Below, one piece after another: positions 43,910-53,577 of a stretch of DNA of 64,000 nucleotides; within the stretch, counting starts at the first letter, position 1, and each line of letters starts with the position of its first letter. The translations under genes were made by a program, and so were the position numbers. Source of the DNA: Campylobacter geochelonis (GTDB lineage Bacteria; Campylobacterota; Campylobacteria; Campylobacterales; Campylobacteraceae); contig NZ_CP053844.1 of assembly GCF_013201685.1 (NCBI RefSeq), positions 310,001-374,000 on the forward strand, given 5' to 3'. The notes under the pieces were generated by a model, which searched no databases, was not told the DNA's origin, and saw only the letters and a program-made list of their open reading frames with translations.

Positions 43910-46402
43910 ATGTCAGATACAAATTTATCAAGAAGAAGCGCTTTAAAAACTATAGGCGCATTAGCTGCTTTACCGCTTTTTATGCAAACAGAGCTTTTTT
44001 CTAGTCAAAATGCTAGCAAAGGTTTTACACTAATAACAAATGGCGAAGTTATAACAGCGGCTCACTGGGGCGTTTTAAAGCTTAGTATAAAAGATGGCAA
44101 GATAGTAGACTCAAAACCACTATCTAAAACTTCAGATATCAAAAACCCTTTACAAGACTACACAGCAGAGCTAGTTTATGCAAAAGATAGGATTAAATAT
44201 CCATATGTTAGAAAAAGCTACTTGCAAAATCCAGATGATCCAAAACGCGAGTTAAGAGGCGCTGATGAGTGGGTGAGAGTAGAGTATAAAGACGCTATAA
44301 AACTTATAGCAAAAGAGCTTAAAAAAACAAGAAAAGAGCGTGGGGCTGATGGAATTTTTGCTGGAAGTTATGGTTGGAAAAGTTCGGGAAATGTTCAAAA
44401 CTCAAGAATTCTTCTTCATAGATTTATGAATTTAAGTGGTGGATTTGTTGGAAGTTTGGGGGATTACTCAACTGGAGCAAGTCAGATTATAATGCCTCAT
44501 GTCGTAGGCTCAATAGAAGTTTATGAGCAACAAACATCATGGCCTTTGATACTTGAGCACTCTGATGTCGTAGTTATATGGGGAGCAAATCCTATAGCAA
44601 CTTTAAGGATAGCGTGGACAGTTAGCGATGAACAAGGATTTAAGTATTTTGAAGAGCTTAAAAAAAGTGGCAAAAAGCTTATATTTATCGATCCAGTTAA
44701 AAACGAAACTTGCCAGTATCTAAACGCGCAGTGGATAGCACCAAACCCAAATACCGATGTTGCTATGATGCTTGGTATGATGTATGAGCTTTATAAAACA
44801 AACTCATATAGCAAAGAGTTTTTAGAAAACTACACAACTGGTTTTGATAAATTCTTGCCTTATTTGCTTGGCGATAGCGATAAAACTCCTAAAACTCCAG
44901 AGTGGGCGGCTAAAATTTGTGGCGTTGATGCAAAGACTATAAAAACACTAGCCCATACTTTCTATGATAATAAAACTATGATAATGAGCGGTTGGGGTAT
45001 GCAAAGAGCTCATCATGGCGAGCAACCACACTGGGCGTTAGTTACACTTTGTTCTATGCTAGGACAAATCGGAACTAAAGGTGGTGGATTTGGTTTGAGT
45101 TATCACTACAGTAACGGTGGTGTTCCAACAGCAAAAGCTGGCATAGTAGGTGGCATTAGTTCTGGTACTTCAACCGGTGGAACAGGTCAAAGCTGGCTAC
45201 AAAAATCAGCGCAATTTGCCTTCCCAGTTGCTAGAATCGCAGAAGCCTTGCTAAATCCAGGCAAAACAATCGATCACAATGGTAAAAAAATAACTTATCC
45301 AGATATTGATTTTGTATATTGGGTCGGCGGGAATCCATTTGTTCATCATCAAGATACAAACACACTAGTAAAAGCATGGAAAAAACCACGAACAGTTGTC
45401 GTAAATGAAATTTACTGGACTCCAACAGCAAGAATGGCAGATATCGTTATGCCAACAACAACAAGCTACGAAAGAGATGATATCTCTATGCTAGGGGATT
45501 ACTCAAATTTAGGTATAGCGCCGATGAAACAAGCTGTTAAGCCAGTTGGTGAGAGCAAAGATGACTTTGAGATATTTACTGATTTGGCTAAAGAATTTGA
45601 CATAGAAAAAGAATACACCGAGGGTAAAACTGCGCTTGAGTGGATAGAGCAGTTCTACACAGCAGCTTACGAGCAAGCTAAAAAAATGCAACTTGCAGAG
45701 CTAAATGGCGTTGAAATGAAACCATTTAAAGAGTTTTGGACTGAAAACAAACCAGTTTATTTTATGCCAACTCAAGAGAGTGAGGCTTATGTTAGATTTG
45801 CCGATTTTATCGAAGATCCTATACTAAATCCACTTGGAACGCCATCTGGACTTATTGAGATTTATTCTGAGACGATTGAGAAGATGAAGTATGATGACTG
45901 CCATGCTCACGCTACATGGTTTGAGCCGATTGAGTGGTTGGGTATGAAGGATAAACCAGCGCAGTTTCACATGATAACATCTCACCCAACAGATCGTCTT
46001 CACTCACAGCTAAATAACGTATCTTTAAGAGATAAATACGCTGTTGCTGGTCGTGAGCCTATATGGATAAATCCAAAAGATGCAAAAGCAAAAGGCATAA
46101 AAGATGGCGATTTGGTTAGGGTATTTAACGCTCGTGGTCAAATTTTAGCCGGAGCGGTTTTAACTGATGATGTTAAAGAGGGCGTTGTTAAGCTTAGCGA
46201 GGGAGCGTGGTATGATCCAGCAAATCCAAAAGAGGATAACACGATTTGTAAAAATGGTTCAGCAAACGTGCTAACTATCGATATCCCAACATCAAAACTA
46301 GCAAATGGAAACATCTCACATACGCTTTTAGTAAACATAGAAGTTTATAAAGAAAAAGCGCCAGAGCTTAGTATTTTTAAACATCCAGATTTAAAGGCGT
46401 AA
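43910..46402 (+). CDS. torA: Periplasmic molybdoenzyme, TMAO/DMSO reductase type
   Basis: An 830-residue bis-MGD oxidoreductase of the DMSO-reductase family. The Tat signal is SRRSALKTIGALAALPLF. The active-site segment GDYSTGASQ has the serine ligand to molybdenum expected for TMAO/DMSO/biotin-sulfoxide reductases, and there is no N-terminal [4Fe-4S] cysteine motif. Further family segments: VVIWGANPIATLRIAW, GWGMQRAHHGEQPHW and YDDCHAHATWFEPIEWLG. It receives electrons from the adjacent cytochrome c. It allows anaerobic respiration on N- or S-oxides. GGAG at the start and a strong terminator behind it. Confidence 0.93.
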   Translation: MSDTNLSRRSALKTIGALAALPLFMQTELFSSQNASKGFTLITNGEVITAAHWGVLKLSIKDGKIVDSKPLSKTSDIKNPLQDYTAELVYAKDRIKYPYVRKSYLQNPDDPKRELRGADEWVRVEYKDAIKLIAKELKKTRKERGADGIFAGSYGWKSSGNVQNSRILLHRFMNLSGGFVGSLGDYSTGASQIIMPHVVGSIEVYEQQTSWPLILEHSDVVVIWGANPIATLRIAWTVSDEQGFKYFEELKKSGKKLIFIDPVKNETCQYLNAQWIAPNPNTDVAMMLGMMYELYKTNSYSKEFLENYTTGFDKFLPYLLGDSDKTPKTPEWAAKICGVDAKTIKTLAHTFYDNKTMIMSGWGMQRAHHGEQPHWALVTLCSMLGQIGTKGGGFGLSYHYSNGGVPTAKAGIVGGISSGTSTGGTGQSWLQKSAQFAFPVARIAEALLNPGKTIDHNGKKITYPDIDFVYWVGGNPFVHHQDTNTLVKAWKKPRTVVVNEIYWTPTARMADIVMPTTTSYERDDISMLGDYSNLGIAPMKQAVKPVGESKDDFEIFTDLAKEFDIEKEYTEGKTALEWIEQFYTAAYEQAKKMQLAELNGVEMKPFKEFWTENKPVYFMPTQESEAYVRFADFIEDPILNPLGTPSGLIEIYSETIEKMKYDDCHAHATWFEPIEWLGMKDKPAQFHMITSHPTDRLHSQLNNVSLRDKYAVAGREPIWINPKDAKAKGIKDGDLVRVFNARGQILAGAVLTDDVKEGVVKLSEGAWYDPANPKEDNTICKNGSANVLTIDIPTSKLANGNISHTLLVNIEVYKEKAPELSIFKHPDLKA

Positions 46403-46408
46403 GCATAT

Positions 46409-46436
46409 AAATTTGCCCTCATTTGGGGGCAAATTT
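46409..46436 (+). terminator. Terminator of the cytochrome-torA operon
   Basis: AAATTTGCCC (46409-46418) pairs exactly with GGGCAAATTT (46427-46436), seven bases after the torA stop. Confidence 0.85.
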
Positions 46437-46713
46437 CTTCATATCTAATAGCCAAATTTATCTTTTAAAATCTTTTTATTTTAAAAAAAGTGCGATTAAA
46501 ATATAAAATTTAACAAAAACCGCAATAAAAATTTTAATAAATTTAGATAAAAGTTTGGATTAAATTTGCGATTTTAGAACTGGTAAAATTTCAAAAAGAG
46601 TTAAATTTGACCATTTAAAATGTCTAAATCAAGAAAAAGATATAAATTTAGTTTTTATAAAAAGAAATTAAAGGGATTAAATTTATTGATTTAAATTTAA
46701 AGTTATAAATTTA
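46437..46713. other. AT-rich spacer, no gene
   Basis: The stretch between the two convergent terminators. I see nothing coding. Confidence 0.6.
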
Positions 46714-46742
46714 AAAAAGGCGTTCAAAATTTAAACACCTTT
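46714..46742 (-). terminator. Terminator of the first NSS symporter gene
   Basis: On the minus strand AAAGGTGTT pairs with AACGCCTTT (one G-T pair) followed by TTTT, just after the stop at 46755. Confidence 0.7.
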
Positions 46743-46754
46743 ATAAATTTAATC

Positions 46755-48065
46755 TCAAAAAGCTATCTTCATACTAAGAGCCACTATGCACAAAACAAGC
46801 GCTAGTGGGACATAGACAAATCTTCCGATGTTATACCACAAATTTCCATAGTGAGTTTTTGAGCCTGTATTTATCTCATCTAGCAATTCACCTTTTTTAA
46901 GTATCCAAAACCATGAAATCGCACCGATAACCGCACCAATCGGGATAATATAAATCGAAACATAATCCATCCAAGGACCCCAGCTTGAAATCGCCTCCAT
47001 ATTTACCCCAACTCCAAAACAAATCACACATAAGATGATAAGCATAGGAATTCGTTTGATTTGTGGGAATTTATGCATGATTGACTCAGCGACTGCTTCA
47101 AACATATTTTGTAACGATGTAATACCGCCAAAAATCACAGCGGTGAAAAGTATAATAGCAAAAATTTGCCCACCAGGCATATCTTGTAAAATCTTTGGCA
47201 ATGTTACAAAAAGTAGTTTTGGACCTGCTGCTTGATCCATATGATAAGCAAATACTGCTGGTATCATAACTAACGCTGCAACCATCGCCGCAATCGTATC
47301 AAAAAACGCTGTTTTTTTAGCAGAGTCTACAATATCTTCTTTTTTAGATAGATACGCACCATAAACAATCATTCCAGAGCCGGTAATTGAAAGTGAGAAA
47401 AACGCTTGCCCCATCGCAGATATCCAAACCATCGGATCTTTAAGCTTGCTCCACTCAGGCGTAAATAAAAATTTATACCCAGCAAACGCCCCATCAAGCG
47501 TTGCTACGCGAACTGCTAAGATAGCAAATAGTATAAAAAATAGTGGCATCATGATTTTGTTTGTTTTTTCGATACTTTTTGCACCAAAAAAAAGCGTCAA
47601 AAGCGTGCCAACAACGATAATAAAGTGAAATGGCACGACTGAGTAATCACTTAGTGCAAAACTTTCAAACCAAGTGTTTGTATCAACACTCATAAGTGAG
47701 CCGGTGAGTGCTTGAAAGAGTGCTTTAAAAACATAAGCGATAATTACAGCATATCCTATGGCGATACACATTGAACCAGCTAGAGGAAGCCAGCCGAGAA
47801 TTTTGCCAACTTTGCCTAAATTTCGTGATTTCCACGCGTATTCATATGAACCTAGAGTTCCAGTTTTTGCCCTTCTTCCGATGGCGTATTCAGCTGAGAG
47901 TGCTACATAAGAAAAAAGCGCTATAAAAAACAGATAAACTATCAAAAATGCCGCCCCACCGTTACTTCCAAGCTTATAAGGAAAGCCCCAAACATTTGCC
48001 ATGCCAACAGCCGAGCCTACACAAGCGATGATAAAGCCCCAGCGAGTTTTAAAATTTCGTTCCAT
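46755..48065 (-). CDS. Sodium-dependent NSS-family transporter, copy 1
   Basis: A 436-residue, 11-12 helix sodium symporter of the neurotransmitter:sodium symporter (LeuT/SNF) family. The sodium and substrate site motif is WGFIIACVGSAVGMANVWGFPYKLGSNGG over about residues 8-37. Substrate is likely an amino acid but cannot be told. The longest frame starts at TTG 48077; ATG 48065 with GGATAG upstream gives the usual ERNFKTRWGF start. A paralogue lies at 58989-60320. Divergent from the cytochrome c peroxidase gene. Confidence 0.9.
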   Translation of the reverse strand: MERNFKTRWGFIIACVGSAVGMANVWGFPYKLGSNGGAAFLIVYLFFIALFSYVALSAEYAIGRRAKTGTLGSYEYAWKSRNLGKVGKILGWLPLAGSMCIAIGYAVIIAYVFKALFQALTGSLMSVDTNTWFESFALSDYSVVPFHFIIVVGTLLTLFFGAKSIEKTNKIMMPLFFILFAILAVRVATLDGAFAGYKFLFTPEWSKLKDPMVWISAMGQAFFSLSITGSGMIVYGAYLSKKEDIVDSAKKTAFFDTIAAMVAALVMIPAVFAYHMDQAAGPKLLFVTLPKILQDMPGGQIFAIILFTAVIFGGITSLQNMFEAVAESIMHKFPQIKRIPMLIILCVICFGVGVNMEAISSWGPWMDYVSIYIIPIGAVIGAISWFWILKKGELLDEINTGSKTHYGNLWYNIGRFVYVPLALVLCIVALSMKIAF

Positions 48066-48457
48066 TTTACTATCCAAATTTGTTTATTAAAAGCTAAATT
48101 ATACCAAAGTGAACTAATTATTTTATTATATAGCTAAATTTAATACAAATTTACATATATAAGCCATTAAATTTATATAGAATTTAATATAAATTTGCAG
48201 TAAGAGAGCTTTATATAAAATAAATATCTCATAACCATATCTTAAAACTAATAAATTTATTTAAGAAAATATGTTAAATTTAGATAAAATAAGTCTTATT
48301 AAGCCCATAAATAGGGTAATTTAACTCCTAATTTATATAACGAAAAGTAACACTTCTAATAATTTTTACAATCTGATAATAATTAAGTGCAAACTTTAAT
48401 TTTAATTTAATAATTATTTTACTATGATTGCCACTACAACATTTTAAGGAGTTAAAA
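48066..48457. other. Divergent promoter region, transporter/peroxidase
   Basis: About 390 AT-rich bases between divergent genes. A possible -10 (TACTAT) for the peroxidase gene lies near 48420. No gene seen. Confidence 0.45.
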
Positions 48458-49498
48458 ATGACATTGAGTAGAATTTTACTTTGTTCTTCGTTAGTTGCAA
48501 GCACAATGTTTGCCCAAAATCTTATCCAAACAGCAAAAGATGCTGGACTTGTAGCTTTACCAGCTGACAAAGCCGAGTTAAACAAGCTTATAGAAGACTC
48601 ATCGCCTGATTCAAAAGCTTTCCCTACAACAGATAAAAGAGTAGAGCTTGGTAAAAAACTATATTTTGAACCACGAATTTCAAAAAGCGGAATCATCTCT
48701 TGTAACACCTGTCACAACCTTGGACTTGGCGGCGTTGATGGCGTTCCAGCTTCAACAGGACATAAATGGACACCAAACCCACATCATATAAATGCTCCAA
48801 CAGTTTACAACTCAGTATTTAACTCAGTTCAGTTTTGGGATGGTAGAGCAGCTCACTTAGCAGCTCAAGCAGCAGGCCCTATGACAGCAGATCCAGAGAT
48901 GGCAGCTACTCCAGCTTTAGTTGAAGAAAGACTAAATTCAATGCCAGCTTATGTTAGAATGTTTAAAGACGCTTATGGCGAAGATACTAAAATCACATTT
49001 GATTTGATTACAACAACGATAGGAATTTTTGAAAGAACTCTTGTTACTCCATCAAGATTTGATGACTTTTTAAATGGCGATGAAAAAGCGCTTAGCAAAG
49101 ATGAGAAAAAAGGACTTGAGCTATTTATAAACGAAGGTTGTACAACTTGCCATAATGGCGTAAATTTAGGTGGTACAATGCAACCATTCCAAGTAGCAGC
49201 TAAGTATAAATTTGCAGATGTTGGCGACTTTAAAGGTGATGCAAATGGACTTGTTAAAACTCCGATTTTAAGAAACATACACCTTACAGCTCCATACTTC
49301 CACAATGGTGCGATTTGGTCGCTAAAAGAGGCCATTAAGACAATGGGAAGCGTTCAACTTGGCATTGACATTACAGATGATAAAGCAGAAAGCATAGCAA
49401 CTTTCTTTAACTCTTTAACAGGTAGAATGCCAGCTATCACTTATCCGATGTTCCCAGCTTCAACAGACGCTACTCCAAAACCAGAACTTGACTACTAA
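48458..49498 (+). CDS. Dihaem cytochrome c peroxidase, copy 1
   Basis: A 346-residue periplasmic enzyme that reduces hydrogen peroxide with cytochrome c electrons. Signal peptide to about residue 19 (FAQ end). Haem sites are CNTCH (about 82) and CTTCH (about 228); LYFEPRISKSG, FWDGRAAHLAAQA, LRNIHLTAPYFHNGA and the Met/His-bearing MGSVQLGIDI fit the CcpA/MauG family. The frame is open from 48428, but ATG 48458 has TAAGGAG just upstream and begins the signal peptide. C. jejuni also has two (Cj0020c DocA and Cj0358). The island is inserted in its terminator. Confidence 0.93.
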   Translation: MTLSRILLCSSLVASTMFAQNLIQTAKDAGLVALPADKAELNKLIEDSSPDSKAFPTTDKRVELGKKLYFEPRISKSGIISCNTCHNLGLGGVDGVPASTGHKWTPNPHHINAPTVYNSVFNSVQFWDGRAAHLAAQAAGPMTADPEMAATPALVEERLNSMPAYVRMFKDAYGEDTKITFDLITTTIGIFERTLVTPSRFDDFLNGDEKALSKDEKKGLELFINEGCTTCHNGVNLGGTMQPFQVAAKYKFADVGDFKGDANGLVKTPILRNIHLTAPYFHNGAIWSLKEAIKTMGSVQLGIDITDDKAESIATFFNSLTGRMPAITYPMFPASTDATPKPELDY

Positions 49499-49501
49499 AA
49501 C

Positions 49502-49524
49502 AAATCCTCCTTTTTGGAGGATTT
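49502..49524 (+). terminator. Terminator of peroxidase copy 1, cut by the island
   Basis: AAATCCTCC (49502-49510) pairs exactly with GGAGGATTT (49516-49524) over a five-T loop. The T-rich tail expected after it is not here but at 58891-58899, after the right-hand copy of the repeat, suggesting the island split hairpin from T-tract. Confidence 0.8.
49509..49524. repeat. Left direct repeat of the island (attL candidate)
   Basis: CCTTTTTGGAGGATTT, 16 bases, identical to 58875-58890. It covers loop and right arm of the peroxidase terminator. Confidence 0.8.
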
Positions 49525-49589
49525 ACTTAGGAATTTACGAAAAATAGATAAATTTTGAACTACGCCTTCACTTGGCGGCAAAAGAAAGG

Positions 49590-49628
49590 CCTACATCTTC
49601 AGGGTATTACTTGGGTGTAGGTTTTTTT
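49590..49628 (+). terminator. Hairpin with T-run at the left end of the island
   Basis: CCTACA (49590-49595) and TGTAGG (49616-49621) flank a weak stem and lead into a seven-T run on the plus strand, directly before the hsdR 3' end. It would stop read-through from the peroxidase gene into antisense of hsdR. Confidence 0.55.
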
Positions 49629-49631
49629 GTA

Positions 49632-52600
49632 TTATGCTACCACGCTATAGCGAGTATAGACATATTCATAAATCTGCTGACGATAAGAGGAAATGCTAAC
49701 TTCATCATAACACTCCGGTAAGTCTGCCCAAAGAGTATCCCGAATAAGATTATCAATTTCTGCTTTCGTTTCCTGCTTATCAGTCCAATGGTCGAGTTCC
49801 GCAATCTTAGACTTGATTTTCTGCAATAGTGCTGCGGCAACGTCTTTTAGCTTCTTGATATCGTTTTTACTCAAATCATCCCTAAACAGCATATCGTATA
49901 GGGATAACTCCTCATCACTAGTGAATCCCTCACGGGTATAACGCTGTTCTTCCTGATCCATCTGATTTGCCAGATCTATTAATTCCATAAAAGTCTTTTC
50001 GATGTTGGCACGGTCTTGCTCACTGTTATAATCGGTGATGATTTGCTGATAACGTTCGTAGTAGTTTATCCGGTTTGGATTGGAGAACAGCATCTTATTC
50101 AGCTTCTGCTGGATAACGTCTTCCAAATCCTTCATCACTAGATTCTTCTTGTGTACTTTCGCAAACTCCCTGCGCAGCAGATCAAAGTCAATTGCGCTAA
50201 TGTCAAATCTGCGTGGTTCATCGCATGCCATCAAAGGTGTACGCTGAATTTCTACATATTCACTGATGATTTTATTGATTTCAATCATAAGGTCAGTGGT
50301 ATTCGTGTGCTTACGTTTCTTCTGCAATTCAGAAAAGATTGCGGCGATAGCGTCGTATTCTTTTCTGGTAGCACCCGTTACATCATCTCGGTCTGTGTAT
50401 TTCATGAGACGAATAAGTTCTGTTGCATATGTACTGAAAGCTTTTTTATCTTCAACAGTACCGCATACTGCATTGGCAGCATCATTCAAAGATGATAGTT
50501 TCATAAAATCATAGGCATCAATCAGTAATTGCAGGGTAAAACCTTTCTCTGACAGGAAGGATTTTGCTTTATCTATCGTGTCTATAATTTGTGATATCAG
50601 TTCATCTTTATCAATGGTAGGGTCTGTAACACCATTGCCACCAACATTAGCCGTATAGTCTGCAAGAGCTTTTCTCAGCGCTTTTACAATTCCGATATAA
50701 TCGACAATTAATCCATTGCTTTTGCCCTCACTGACACGGTTTGCACGGGCAATAGTTTGCATAAGCGTATGCGCCTTTAGCGGCTTGTCCAGATACAAGC
50801 AGGACAAACACTTCACATCAAATCCTGTAAGCCACATTGCACAGACAAACACAACACGGAGTGGGTTCTTGGAGTCTTTGAACTCCTTATCCAGTTCACG
50901 CTTCTCCATTTTTGCACGATGATATTTGATATCCAAATCCCACTTCTTAAAGGTTTGAATTTCATTCTGTTCCTGGCTGATTACTACCGCCATTTCTGTT
51001 TCCTGCATCCACTTGAGTTTACGCTCCAGCTCCAACGCCTCTTGCTGTGTTGCGGTTTTAATTTTGGCTTTCAGATTTTTGATTTCCTCTTTCCAATACT
51101 CCTGTACATAATTGTACATACGGATGCAGGTTACTTTATTAAGGCAGACAAACATTGCCTTGCCGCTCGTCCATAAATCAGAGTAATGATTGGCAAAATC
51201 ATGGGCAATGGATTTCAGTCTTGGTTCAGCAGTGAGTAAATGAATTTCTTTTGCGAATTCCGCCTCAAGTTTATATTGCTGGTCAACGTCCAAATCTGCA
51301 CTTTCAATAGCGTCAAGAATTTTATCGGAGATTTCCGGATTGTGCAGGTCAAGAATTTTCTCGCCGCGATTTTCATAATAAAGCGGAACAGTCGCGCCAT
51401 CTTCAACCGCACGTTTGAAATCATATACAGAAACGTAACCACCAAAGGTACGCGCGGTAATATTGTCACTGGATAATAGCGGTGTCCCGGTAAATCCGAT
51501 ACGCGCGGCAGTAGGTAGTAATTTCACCATATTATCAGCAAAGATTCCATACTGGCTGCGGTGTGCTTCATCGGACATAACGATAATGTCATGATCCGGG
51601 TAAATTGCTTCTTTGTTAGGTTTATTAAATTTCTGAATCAGTGTAAAGATGAAGCTGGGATTTCCCTGCAGCTTTTTTACAAGGTCATCGCCACTCGAGG
51701 TAATAAACTGCGATGCCTTTATGTTTTTACCCAGCAAACCGCAGTTTTCAAAGGTATCACTAATTTGTGAATTTAATTCTTCGCGGTCAGTCAAGACGAC
51801 AAAGGTCGGCGAACCTTTAAACTTCCTGCGTATTTTCTGTGCAAGAAATACCATAGAGTAACTCTTGCCTGAACCTTGTGTATGCCAAAAAACACCAAGC
51901 TTACCGTCAGTCAGTTTTCTTGTTGCGTACGCTTTCATTGCTTCGTTTACACCAAGGTATTGATGGTTACGAGCAAGAATTTTTGCTGTATATCCGTTTG
52001 AATGGTCAAACAGAATAAAATTCTCAAACAGATCAAGAAAGTTCTCTTTTTTACAGATACCGCGGAGCATTGTTTCAAGAGCAACGCAACCTTGCTCTTC
52101 CTCGGCAAGACGTTTCCATTCGTGGAAGAACTCGTATTTGCTGCCAAGCGTTCCGACCTTTGCCTCTGTTCCGTTGGAAAGCATCAGAAAGGCATTGTAA
52201 TAGAACAAATGCGGAATCGTATCCTGATAGTCGGTGTAGTTGTCATCATAGGCATTTTGCACATCCACGGTGTTTTTCTTCAATTCCACAAATAAAAGCG
52301 GTACACCATTTACAAATCCGACAATATCAGTACGGCGCCGGTATAAATCACCGTGTATTTTTAATTCTTTAATAGCAAGAAAATGATTGTTGTCAGGATT
52401 TTGGAAATCAATAACCGTAGCTTTCTTTGTTTCATTCTGACCATTCGGTTTTTTCACGGTAACAGGAATGCCGTCACGAATAAGGAAATACTTCTCCTCG
52501 TTTACCTGTAGCAAAGAAGATGTGGAGAGTCGGTTTTCCAGCACTTTCTGTGCTTCTAACATCTGTGTGTCGTTTATCCACGGATTAAGTTTCTTCAATG

Positions 52601-52775
52601 CTTTTTGAAAGTAGCGGACAAGTAGAATCTCATGATAGTTGGTTCTTCCGAAAGAACCGTCTTTACCTAACACTTCTGTATTATAGGCAAACTCCACATC
52701 CCATCCTAATTCATTGTGAAGCAGATTTCCGGCACTTTCCTGCACAAGGATATTTTCAGAATAATCGTAGCTCAT
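49632..52775 (-). CDS. hsdR: Type I restriction enzyme R subunit HsdR
   Basis: A 1047-residue motor and nuclease of a type I R-M system. N-terminal PD-(D/E)xK nuclease (about 160-180: DIVGFVNGVPLLFVELKK), then a superfamily 2 translocase with Walker A HTQGSGKSYSMV, TDREELNSQI, DEAH box MSDEAHRSQYG and GFTGTPLL, and a late helicase segment MQTIARANRV. A helical tail binds the HsdM/HsdS core. ATG 52775 is preceded by AGGAGGTG; the GTG six codons upstream overlaps that site. It needs HsdM and HsdS, encoded upstream; it starts 14 bases after the TIR gene. Confidence 0.96.
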   Translation of the reverse strand: MSYDYSENILVQESAGNLLHNELGWDVEFAYNTEVLGKDGSFGRTNYHEILLVRYFQKALKKLNPWINDTQMLEAQKVLENRLSTSSLLQVNEEKYFLIRDGIPVTVKKPNGQNETKKATVIDFQNPDNNHFLAIKELKIHGDLYRRRTDIVGFVNGVPLLFVELKKNTVDVQNAYDDNYTDYQDTIPHLFYYNAFLMLSNGTEAKVGTLGSKYEFFHEWKRLAEEEQGCVALETMLRGICKKENFLDLFENFILFDHSNGYTAKILARNHQYLGVNEAMKAYATRKLTDGKLGVFWHTQGSGKSYSMVFLAQKIRRKFKGSPTFVVLTDREELNSQISDTFENCGLLGKNIKASQFITSSGDDLVKKLQGNPSFIFTLIQKFNKPNKEAIYPDHDIIVMSDEAHRSQYGIFADNMVKLLPTAARIGFTGTPLLSSDNITARTFGGYVSVYDFKRAVEDGATVPLYYENRGEKILDLHNPEISDKILDAIESADLDVDQQYKLEAEFAKEIHLLTAEPRLKSIAHDFANHYSDLWTSGKAMFVCLNKVTCIRMYNYVQEYWKEEIKNLKAKIKTATQQEALELERKLKWMQETEMAVVISQEQNEIQTFKKWDLDIKYHRAKMEKRELDKEFKDSKNPLRVVFVCAMWLTGFDVKCLSCLYLDKPLKAHTLMQTIARANRVSEGKSNGLIVDYIGIVKALRKALADYTANVGGNGVTDPTIDKDELISQIIDTIDKAKSFLSEKGFTLQLLIDAYDFMKLSSLNDAANAVCGTVEDKKAFSTYATELIRLMKYTDRDDVTGATRKEYDAIAAIFSELQKKRKHTNTTDLMIEINKIISEYVEIQRTPLMACDEPRRFDISAIDFDLLRREFAKVHKKNLVMKDLEDVIQQKLNKMLFSNPNRINYYERYQQIITDYNSEQDRANIEKTFMELIDLANQMDQEEQRYTREGFTSDEELSLYDMLFRDDLSKNDIKKLKDVAAALLQKIKSKIAELDHWTDKQETKAEIDNLIRDTLWADLPECYDEVSISSYRQQIYEYVYTRYSVVA

Positions 52776-52789
52776 ATGACTGCACCTCC

Positions 52790-53575
52790 TCACACTGGAT
52801 TTTTGTTTTCTAAAATTAAAGTAGATATTTCATTTGCAATTTCTTCAATCGTATCAACAGCTGTATTTCTGGCTAATTTATCAGCCAAAGATGGGCTGTA
52901 ATCTATAACTTCTCTCTTAGTTATGTTATGCCAAATTGGCAATACAATTTGTTCTCCCGAAACAGCTTTAGTAATAATTCCATCGAGTTCATAATTTGTC
53001 CATCCTTTTTTTATGAAATCTCGCGACACAACAACAATACCAAAACGACTATTTGCTAATCCTTTATCGATTTTTCTACGTAAGCTATCACCAATTCTTA
53101 ATTCAAATTCATCATACCATACGGATACTCCTTTATTTATCAAAGCATTTGCAAGTGGACGAACGACTTCATCCTTATCTTCAGACGCGTGAGAAATAAA
53201 CACATCATATTGTGGCTCTATTCCTGCATCTTCGTTTAAAATAAATCCTGTATTATGAACCAGTGATGGTATTTCTGATAAAGGTCTTTGCTTTATAGTA
53301 GGAAGCGCTTGTGGCAATACTCGTGCTGAAGATCTCACACGTCCTACCAAACCTCTCATATCTATGGCAAGATACCAGTGTCCTGAATGTGTCGTTGCTA
53401 ATCTAATGGGTGATTGCTTTGCCAATCCGCCCACATAACGGTATCGTCTTCCATTTTTATAATTATTAAAATTTGAACTATCCATCAATTGAACATTTGC
53501 AGCACTACCTTGTAATGTAATTTCAACTATTCGTCCCTTTTCCAACTGTCCGAAATCATATTTTGTAAATTCCAT
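52790..53575 (-). CDS. DUF1883-TIR domain protein inside the hsd operon
   Basis: A 261-residue protein. N-terminal DUF1883-like domain (about 1-85: GRIVEITLQGSAANVQLMDSSN, YRYVGGLAKQSP, HWYLAIDMRG) is joined by a linker to a TIR domain (about 122-255: QYDVFISHASEDKD, WYDEFELRIGDSLRRKI, SRFGIVVVSRDFI, YELDGI). The WYDEFELRIGD region holds acidic residues (E156, E158) in the place where TIR NADases carry the catalytic Glu, so NAD+ cleavage is plausible. Its GGAGG ribosome site lies in the end of hsdS, three bases before its start region, so it is coupled to hsdS. It is the extra gene in an otherwise standard operon. Confidence 0.85.
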   Translation of the reverse strand: MEFTKYDFGQLEKGRIVEITLQGSAANVQLMDSSNFNNYKNGRRYRYVGGLAKQSPIRLATTHSGHWYLAIDMRGLVGRVRSSARVLPQALPTIKQRPLSEIPSLVHNTGFILNEDAGIEPQYDVFISHASEDKDEVVRPLANALINKGVSVWYDEFELRIGDSLRRKIDKGLANSRFGIVVVSRDFIKKGWTNYELDGIITKAVSGEQIVLPIWHNITKREVIDYSPSLADKLARNTAVDTIEEIANEISTLILENKNPV

Positions 53576-53577
53576 TT

